Below, in pieces: positions 58,535 through 64,000 of a DNA stretch of 64,000 nucleotides. This stretch comes from Breviolum minutum Mf 1.05b.01 (Eukaryota; Sar; Dinophyceae; Suessiales; Symbiodiniaceae). A program made the translations under genes and the position numbers. The stretch spans positions 23,553-87,552 of the forward strand of contig DF241140.1 of NCBI GenBank assembly GCA_000507305.1, in the 5' to 3' direction. A model generated the notes under the pieces. The model had not been told where the DNA came from and made no database searches. It was given only the letters and a program-made list of their open reading frames with translations. Within the stretch, counting starts at the first letter, position 1, and each line of letters begins with the position of its first letter.

Positions 58535-58660
58535 CTAGGATGTCCCAGGAAGTTAGTAAATGGTTAGTTAATGGTTCATGACCCACTTATAAATGGAGTA
58601 TATTGGGGGTATAACCCACTTACTAACCATTTATATGCTAACTTCCTGGGACATCCAAGT
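58535..58660. repeat. Foldback element, family A
   Basis: CTAGGATGTCCCAGGAAGTT at the left and AACTTCCTGGGACATCCAAG at the right. Confidence 0.9.
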
Positions 58661-58820
58661 TTGGTTGAATTTTTTCACACCCGAAGAACTTGCAGTTTGA
58701 CCAATCTATTTTTGACGTTGTAATGATTTTTGAAAAACACCTAGGTCCACTCCATGGGACGGACGGGTATTATTTTGCCGTGCCATGAAAATCATTAAAA
58801 AAAAGTCATCCTGGTAACAT

Positions 58821-58922
58821 TCCCATACCATCCATGTAAGGTATATTAACCTACACGAATGGTTGTATTTACTGGTAAAATATGGCATTCATGTAGGTTA
58901 AAGGTCGACCAGCCCCAATGAG
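58821..58922. repeat. Foldback element, family B
   Basis: CCCATACCATCCATGTAAGG at the left. The right arm is diverged (GGTCGACCAGCCCCAATGAG), and inner TTCATGTAGGTTAA is kept. Confidence 0.7.
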
Positions 58923-58949
58923 TGTTTTTTTGGATAGGTTGGTTCAACC

Positions 58950-59085
58950 ACCGGATGGCTCCAGGAGTGAGGGAGCCAATGTTCCATGTCCATAAATATT
59001 TGGAGGAAGAGCTTTTGGTACCAAAAACCCATCCACCCAAAAAACTTGAGACATTGAGACGTGCTCAGAACTGTGCTCAGATGTG
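58950..59085 (+). CDS. Candidate exon, unrecognised
   Basis: The frame reads APGVREPMFHVHKYLEEELL and VPKTHPPKKLETLRRAQNCA, ending with CAG before ATGTG. It is charged, helix-forming text. The donor is unclear. It begins behind a remnant TTGGTTCAACCACCGG, a family C right end. Confidence 0.4.
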
Positions 59086-59334
59086 TGGTGTTTCCTTTTT
59101 CGGGGATTTTGGATCATGATGTGTTGATTTTGGATCCTTAACTGCAAAAAAATCAATGCTTCAGAAACCAGGAATTACAGGAACGCCCAAATTTATGAAC
59201 TTCCAGTCCAACACTTGTAGTTGGTTCTGTAGTTGCTGGTGTGTAGTTGTACTGTGTTGCTTTTTGTCACAAGTTGTTCACGTTGGAGAATGTCCCGCCT
59301 CCTTTTGCCGCGCTTTTTTTTGTCGTTCGTTTTG

Positions 59335-59455
59335 TTTTCCCTGTCAACCGGGTGCTGCTGCTTAGTGGCCCAATGGAACTGTCATTTGTTTTAGCCAATA
59401 GGCTGAAGAAAGATGATGGAATTTTCTGCTCACGCCAGATTTTGTTGTTTAACCA
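59335..59455 (+). CDS. Possible exon, unrecognised
   Basis: The frame reads RVLLLSGPMELSFVLANRLK and KDDGIFCSRQILLFNQ. It is protein-like, followed by a TA microsatellite at 59465. Boundaries unknown. Confidence 0.3.
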
Positions 59456-59616
59456 AATTCATATAATATATATATATATAACATGTATTTATATATATAT
59501 ATATATATGTAACCCCACTACATCCCTTCATTGGCCAACCTTGGAACTTTTGGGAATTAACAATTAGTAGGAAAAATAGAGGTTAAACTTTTAAATAGTA
59601 TTCGAACCAAACAATT

Positions 59617-59710
59617 CATAGGATCAATGTATGTTATGTTTACTGTACCTAACACCTACAGATAAGATTCAACTACATCTAGGTACATATACCCCTAGGG
59701 AATCCTAGGG
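59617..59710. repeat. Family B element (diverged)
   Basis: CATAGGATCAATGTATGTTA at the left and TAGGTACATATACCCCTAGG at the right. Confidence 0.5.
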
Positions 59711-59942
59711 ATCCAATCACCTTGTCAGATGATTACGGTGTCTATATAATCACCTCCGAAACACATAGTATTTGATATGTACGTTCCATTACCATTCTCA
59801 GGTGATGGAATCCACAGGGTACTAGACTAGTCCCACCCGTCATGGACAAAAAAATAGAAGTTGAGCACTATTTACCAGGAGTTGATCTTGGCACTGGTGC
59901 TGTTTGTCGCATGCACCTCAGTGACTGAAGTGACAGATTTCA

Positions 59943-60240
59943 AGTGAGCAATGGGAAAAAAAACTGGTTGGACCTGCTGTAAATGGGGGGATTGCAATCC
60001 CCCATCTACGCTTGCGGTAGATGTGCAAAAACAAATGAGCAAATGGAATTTCACACCCTGGTTGTGGTTGTCCGCTGTGTATAGGGGATTATACCCTCCA
60101 GGGATCTAACATATCCCCCCAAAATGGCATTTTGAAGATGATTTTCCTTTTCCCAAGGTGGGATATGTTAATCCCCTGGAGGGTAATACACCATTGTAAG
60201 AAATCCCCTATAAAAACCAACCAGGATCCCAATGGAATGT
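59943..60240. repeat. Family F element carrying a family D insert
   Basis: TTCAAGTGAGCAATGGGAAA starts an outer F-like end. A perfect hairpin ATGGGGGGATTGCAATCCCC with CAT lies at about 59985-60005. GTGTATAGGGGATTATA and AAATCCCCTATAAAAACCAA flank the D insert at 60091-60186. Confidence 0.6.
60091..60186. repeat. Foldback element, family D variant (nested in F)
   Basis: ACCCTCCAGGGATCTAACAT at the left and ATGTTAATCCCCTGGAGGGT at the right. Very close to 44292-44388 (shared ATGGCATTTTGAAGATGATT). Confidence 0.9.
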
Positions 60241-60518
60241 CAAACGCCATAGGGTTTTTGATCTCCCGAGGTGGGCACCGTTTGCCTCCTATGCGGTGCG
60301 AACGTCTTCTTCAAGACTGACGAAAAGTTTCACAAGTTGTTGGAACCTGTTTTTAGTTGGGGGAAAACTGCCTATAGGTAGTTGATGAGTTTGACCCAAT
60401 GTGGATTTGTTTTTTTTGCTTTCCTGGTGTTTTTTAGGAGCTTTCAAAAAAAAACAAGGAAATTTCATGATCAAGACAAAATCATGTGATATTAACATTG
60501 TTTCATGTTTGTTGGCAG

Positions 60519-60611
60519 GCAATATTACGTGTGGCTGGCGCTTTTCGCTTGTTACAATTTGATGTTTCATTTGGGAATTCCCTGTGCTACCACTTTCGCC
60601 TTTTGTGTTGA
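60519..60611 (+). CDS. Candidate terminal exon, unrecognised
   Basis: After acceptor TGTTTGTTGGCAG (ends 60518) 30 codons read AILRVAGAFRLLQFDVSFGN and SLCYHFRLLC to TGA. The acceptor is strong and the text is hydrophobic and basic. No family recognised. Confidence 0.5.
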   Translation, partial: AILRVAGAFRLLQFDVSFGNSLCYHFRLLC

Positions 60612-60653
60612 CCACTTTAGACAAACCAAAGCCTGAAACAAGAGAAGGAATAA

Positions 60654-60756
60654 TCTAGGTGGTGGTCCAGTGGTGGTTTCAATTATTGTCATGTTCATCC
60701 TTACTTGGGGAAATAATTTCAGATGGGTTGGTTCAACCGATTCAACCACCAGCTAG
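60654..60756. repeat. Foldback element, family C
   Basis: TCTAGGTGGTGGTCCAGTGG at the left and GATTCAACCACCAGCTAG at the right. A 9-base duplication TTCAACCGA/TTCAACCAC marks the right arm. Confidence 0.8.
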
Positions 60757-61009
60757 TAATATTTCGCGCTTGGTTCTCAAGTTCGAGTTTAAAAGTGGAA
60801 CAGCCCCCCTGTTCCCTTGCACGTTTCCTCAAGTTGTTTTTGTTGTTGTTGCTTCTCCAAGAAATCTTTTGCATCAAAAATGTTATCCCTCCAAAGTTAG
60901 GTAGATTAGGTAGTGACATCTTGCGGAAGCTGAACACTGAACATCACAAACCGACATGTTGTTCAGATTTTTTCGCACTTCCATATCAACGTTTGAATCT
61001 AGGGTACTC

Positions 61010-61160
61010 AACATCCTAAAACTAAGTTAGGAGTTCAACCTCTGAAAAAATGAGGGTTTGGTCCTCCCCTTTTCCCCCCAGAATGAACAAAAGAAAGGAT
61101 CGTTTTCCAGGTGTCTCATTTGGTTTTTTTTGCGGTTTACTGTGGGGGGGGGGGTGAATT
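61010..61160. repeat. Family D element (diverged)
   Basis: CATCCTAAAACTAAGTTAGG at the left and GCGGTTTACTGTGGGGGGGG at the right. Confidence 0.45.
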
Positions 61161-61162
61161 AG

Positions 61163-61256
61163 AATCCAGCTCCAGGTATGAGATATTTACTAATTTACCA
61201 TAAATTTGAAGCGTTCATCTAGGTAAATATTCCAGTTCCATTCGGCGCGTGTGGGT
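61163..61256. repeat. Foldback element, family B
   Basis: CCAGCTCCAGGTATGAGATA at the left, AATATTCCAGTTCCATTCGG at the right. Inner ATCTAGGTAAATATTCC. Confidence 0.65.
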
Positions 61257-61454
61257 CTTAAAGTGTTAGTTTTTAGGGTTTATTGGATTTGATTCTTTCC
61301 ACGTTTCATTTTTTTTTCAAAAGGAAATTTCATCTTCCAAGCATCAATTTTCAAGGGACTTGTTGTTCTTTTCAGGGAGGGTACCATGCTAGTTTATTAG
61401 AGGAATTCGGATGGACTTGTATCTCAAGGCACCCTTGAGAGACATCCAACCCTT

Positions 61455-61563
61455 TCGGTGGTGGTTTCAAACATGTTTTCTTTTTCATCCCTATCCTTTG
61501 GGAAATGATCCAATTTGACGCGAATATTTTTTCAGATGGGTTGAAACTTGAAACCACCAACTA
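61455..61563. repeat. Foldback element, family C
   Basis: TTTCGGTGGTGGTTTCAAAC at the left and TTGAAACTTGAAACCACCAA with CTA at the right. Confidence 0.8.
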
Positions 61564-61672
61564 CTATTGATGGAAGACATCCTGCACCACCTGGGATGTA
61601 TAAAGCCCTGTAAATAATGGGATAAACTACCAACCTCAACTGGTTAGCCGGATTCTTTCCATCAACAGTAGT
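61561..61672. repeat. Foldback element, family R
   Basis: CTACTATTGATGGAAGACAT at the left and GGATTCTTTCCATCAACAGT with AG at the right. It abuts the C copy with an overlapping CTA. Confidence 0.8.
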
Positions 61673-61797
61673 TTCCTGCGCAAAGCTGCAAGGACTTCAC
61701 TCTGGGAGTCCTTGCCTTTCAATGTATTGGGCGGGTTCGGAAGGCTTAGATCGTTTCCATGATGGATCTTTGATTTCGGAAGATTTTGGACCTCGCT

Positions 61798-61962
61798 CGG
61801 AGGATGGGATCCCAGTTATGACTGTAAGTGATTTGAGTGGTGAGTAACACCTTCATTTATAAGCCATAAAATTTCGGCCGGGGTCCCACAACCTGATCCT
61901 TAGGGGGCTTACGATCACTATGGTTTTTAACGACTTACTAAGTGGCATGACCCTCCAAGCAG
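61798..61962. repeat. Foldback element, family J
   Basis: CTCGGAGGATGGGATCCCAG at the left and TAAGTGGCATGACCCTCCAA at the right, with GGTCCCACAACCTGATCCTT. Confidence 0.65.
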
Positions 61963-61989
61963 GAGGAGTCCGGGTTTTCTTGATGTAAA

Positions 61990-62050
61990 GTTAACGGATG
62001 GTTCACCTAAAGATCACCCATTTCAAAAGGAACATGAATGATGAATGGTA
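61990..62050. repeat. Repeat, family P
   Basis: GATGGTTCACCTAAAGATCA and CCCATTTCAAAAGGAAC. Confidence 0.45.
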
Positions 62051-62334
62051 GATTTTTGAATGGGAAATTAGAAGGTGAGTATATGTATATATATATATAT
62101 GCCAGTCCCATGGATACTATAGGATTGGCATTCAGAACTAAGTATCATTGGTTCCTTGAAAGGTTCATTTGCCAAGAAAAAAATAAGATTTCTCAAAAAT
62201 CATATTAGCAGCCATATAAATCAAGTGTTTTTTGTTCAGAAGCTTTTTGTTGAGCCGGTTTTGGTGTTTTTTCTGCTTTTGTTTGGGCTTCCCTTCCTGC
62301 GCTGTGCATTGTGTGGCCAAAAATTCAGGTTGCG

Positions 62335-62483
62335 TAATGACAAAATCGCTGGTTGCTTAGGGTATACAGGGGATGATACTACCCGGTTAGGTGGGGATTA
62401 TTTCATAAACCATGAAATAAGGATCCCTAAAAGAAACAACTAGTATAATTGGAAAGTAAGAGGTTTTTTTTTCATTGCTCAAC
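62335..62483. repeat. Foldback element, family F
   Basis: ATCGCTGGTTGCTTAGGGTA at the left, GATACTACCCGGTTAGGTGG in the core, TTTTTTTTCATTGCTCAACC at the right. Confidence 0.75.
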
Positions 62484-62712
62484 CTTATGACAAACAACCT
62501 GCAGTATGTATCATGGAAAGTGTCTCCGTATCCGTTTTTTTGTTTTCCTTTTCCGTGGCTCAGGTTGTGCTTCATCCCTGGAGCGTATCATAGTTTCATC
62601 TTCCTGATGGTCTTCAAAAAGGCACCCGTTCCACGGTCTGGTAAAGGGGAACGTGAGGTGATGATGGTGATGCGAAGACGAAGATGCTGCAACTGCCATA
62701 TGCATACTTCCT

Positions 62713-62840
62713 AAGGTCCCGGGACGGAACTTAGGATCAATGGTTCGGATCAATGGGTTACAACCTACTTTTTTATGGCGTATATTGGAGTCATAACCCA
62801 TTCACTAACAATTTTTCTAACTTCCTGGGACACCCCAGTA
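62713..62840. repeat. Foldback element, family A
   Basis: AAGGTCCCGGGACGGAACTT at the left and CTTCCTGGGACACCCCAGTA at the right. Confidence 0.75.
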
Positions 62841-62920
62841 TAAGGCAAAACGGGTGGCTTAAGCTATGATAAAATGAGTGCCCTAAGCTGCTTGGCACAA
62901 CAACAAGGGGTACCCTATAC

Positions 62921-63023
62921 GCTCCTGAGGTTTAACATAGTCCCTGAAAAGTTACCTTGTCAAAAGGAAAGTAGTCTTCCAACCATCATTTTTCAGGGGC
63001 TATATTAAACTTTGGGGGTGTAC
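62921..63023. repeat. Foldback element, family D variant
   Basis: CTCCTGAGGTTTAACATAGT at the left and TATATTAAACTTTGGGGGTG at the right. CCCTGAAAAGTTACC is mirrored by TTTTTCAGGGG. Confidence 0.7.
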
Positions 63024-63461
63024 TGAAAAAACTCTGAACTGAGTTATGCTGGCCGTATATCAGTTATAGCCTGACTAGGAACTTTTCGGGCTACTATTTC
63101 GGTGTTGATGATATTCATTGTAACTTAGACTATGACATTGATGAGATATTACAGCCATTTTCATAGGGATCTAAATGTATCCAATGCCACCCTCCCTGCA
63201 GGAAATAAGCACATCTGAGTAGATAGATGTCCATGCTATTTATTCAGCAAATCTTCAAGATTACTCACATCATACACCGCCGGAGCCCTAGAAATGAAGG
63301 TTTGATTCAGATGCTTTTCCTTTCAACTATAGAATTTTTGTTGGTGTCCAAGCAGTTAGTTGTTCCAAGACTTCCAGGTTCACTGTCAGCCCATCCTCAA
63401 CCATACCTGGCAGCCAGGTACCTGGCTACTCGTATGACATGTATCCCTGACATGTTTTGGA

Positions 63462-63574
63462 TGGACCATATGCTCAATGGGACTGGTATATTTACCTACA
63501 TGTACTCTCAAAACTATCCCAAATGTAGGTAAATAAAATGTAAATAAACCATAAAACCATATTAAACATCTGGG
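63462..63574. repeat. Foldback element, family B (right arm altered)
   Basis: ATGGACCATATGCTCAATGG and GACTGGTATATTTACCTACA at the left, AAATGTAGGTAAATAAAATG and AAACATCTGGG at the right. Confidence 0.65.
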
Positions 63575-63599
63575 ATATATTCCGTCAGATATTTTTTTG

Positions 63600-64000
63600 A
63601 TGTGTACAATCTGATATTCTGATTCAAGGGGTTTAAATTATACAAAATTCAATGTCAACTTGCATACAGGATCGCTACCTACCAATAATAAATCTAAAAA
63701 AATATATATATATACATATATTATACAAAAATAAATTTATAAATAATAGAAAATTTCTATTATTTTTTTCTAATAAAAATGATAAATATAAATAGAATAT
63801 TTGATTATTTTTTAAATATTTTTTATTTTTAAATACATCTTTATAATTATATATTTGAAAAAAATAATAATATTATATTAGTAAAAAATAGATAATTTTA
63901 TATAAGATGTTTTTTTTTAATAAAAATAATATTAATATTAAAATAATTTAAGATATTAATTATAATAAATATTTATAAGAGAGAAAAAAAAATATATATA
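63600..64000. other. Extremely AT-rich tract to the window end
   Basis: Nearly pure A/T from about 63690 on, made of AATAAT, TATTTTT and ATATAT strings. No foldback arms, no reading frame. The change is abrupt and unlike the rest of the window. It could be an AT-rich satellite or an organelle-derived or viral-type insert. The sequence alone does not decide. Confidence 0.7.

Noticed and set aside
1-64000. tRNA, rRNA or bacterial-type promoters and terminators
   Set aside because: No cloverleaf, conserved rRNA string or operon arrangement was seen. The many hairpins belong to the dispersed foldback families, not to terminators.

Overview
This window is nuclear DNA of a dinoflagellate. Three things in the sequence say so. 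First, 13219-13237 carries 19 bases identical to the 5' part of the conserved dinoflagellate spliced leader. Second, a chain of DUF4116-type helical repeat exons on the + strand (37257-48013) can be joined by hand, and its introns begin with GT, GC and GA, the relaxed donor set known from dinoflagellates. Third, coding sequence is scattered as tiny exons in a very large non-coding background. I saw no bacterial operon, tRNA, rRNA or CRISPR array. Genus cannot be named from this window.

The background is the most striking part. Most of it is a patchwork of short foldback elements (about 70-150 bp), each with inverted ends and no coding capacity. I sort them into families A to R plus two single hairpins, S and T. 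End signatures: A CTTGGATGTCCCAGGAAGTT; B CCATACCATCCATGTATGG with inner GTAGGTAAATATACC; C CTAGGTGGTGGTTTCAA; D CCCTGAAACTAACATAGC; E CCCTAGTCTTCCAGTCAT; F TGAGCAATGAAAAAAACC with inner GGTTGGTTAGGGTATATAGG; G CCAGGTGATTCAATTCGTGA; H ACCCCTCAAATAGCCTGG; I CATCAAAAATTGAACGGGAC; J CTTGGAGGATCATCCCAGT; K AGGGAAATCTAGGTTGGTGA; L GTGGGCCCCTTACCAGTTAT; M ATCATGCTTCAGTGGAAAAT; N GGTGTTTCCAAAAATAGTGG; O AAATAGCCGGCCTTATGATC; P GGTGATTTTTAGGTGAACC; Q CCTGGAAAACAGGAAAG; R TTGATGGAAGAAATCCTGC. The copies listed add up, by rough hand sum, to about 12 kb. They sit in introns and between exons, nest in one another in both directions, and in at least two places start exactly on an exon edge. They are best read as introner-like or MITE-like non-autonomous elements. 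No transposase was seen.

Layout. 1-7.3 kb: foldback elements, hardly any coding signal. 7.4-8.6 kb: two or three small + strand exons and a CAY/ATC microsatellite. 9.6-10.1 kb: an exact 243-bp duplication around a single N, probably an unmerged contig overlap. 13.2-18.1 kb: an island free of foldback elements, opened by the spliced-leader relic and holding several gene fragments, including a Josephin-like (ubiquitin protease) piece and a clean C-terminal exon. The island is bordered by AT-rich DNA. 20.55-20.75 kb: eleven perfect 18-bp repeats. 25.9-27.5 kb: a large palindrome with satellite-like arms and a 920-base gap in its centre. 37-48 kb: the DUF4116 gene, with an antisense 194-residue ORF inside one intron. 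54-61 kb: isolated exon-like pieces, several directly behind family A elements. From about 63.6 kb to the end the DNA is extremely AT-rich.

Exon calls were made by eye from reading frame, splice-site context and module periodicity. Except for the DUF4116 chain they should be read as candidates. Repeat ends are usually good to within a few bases.
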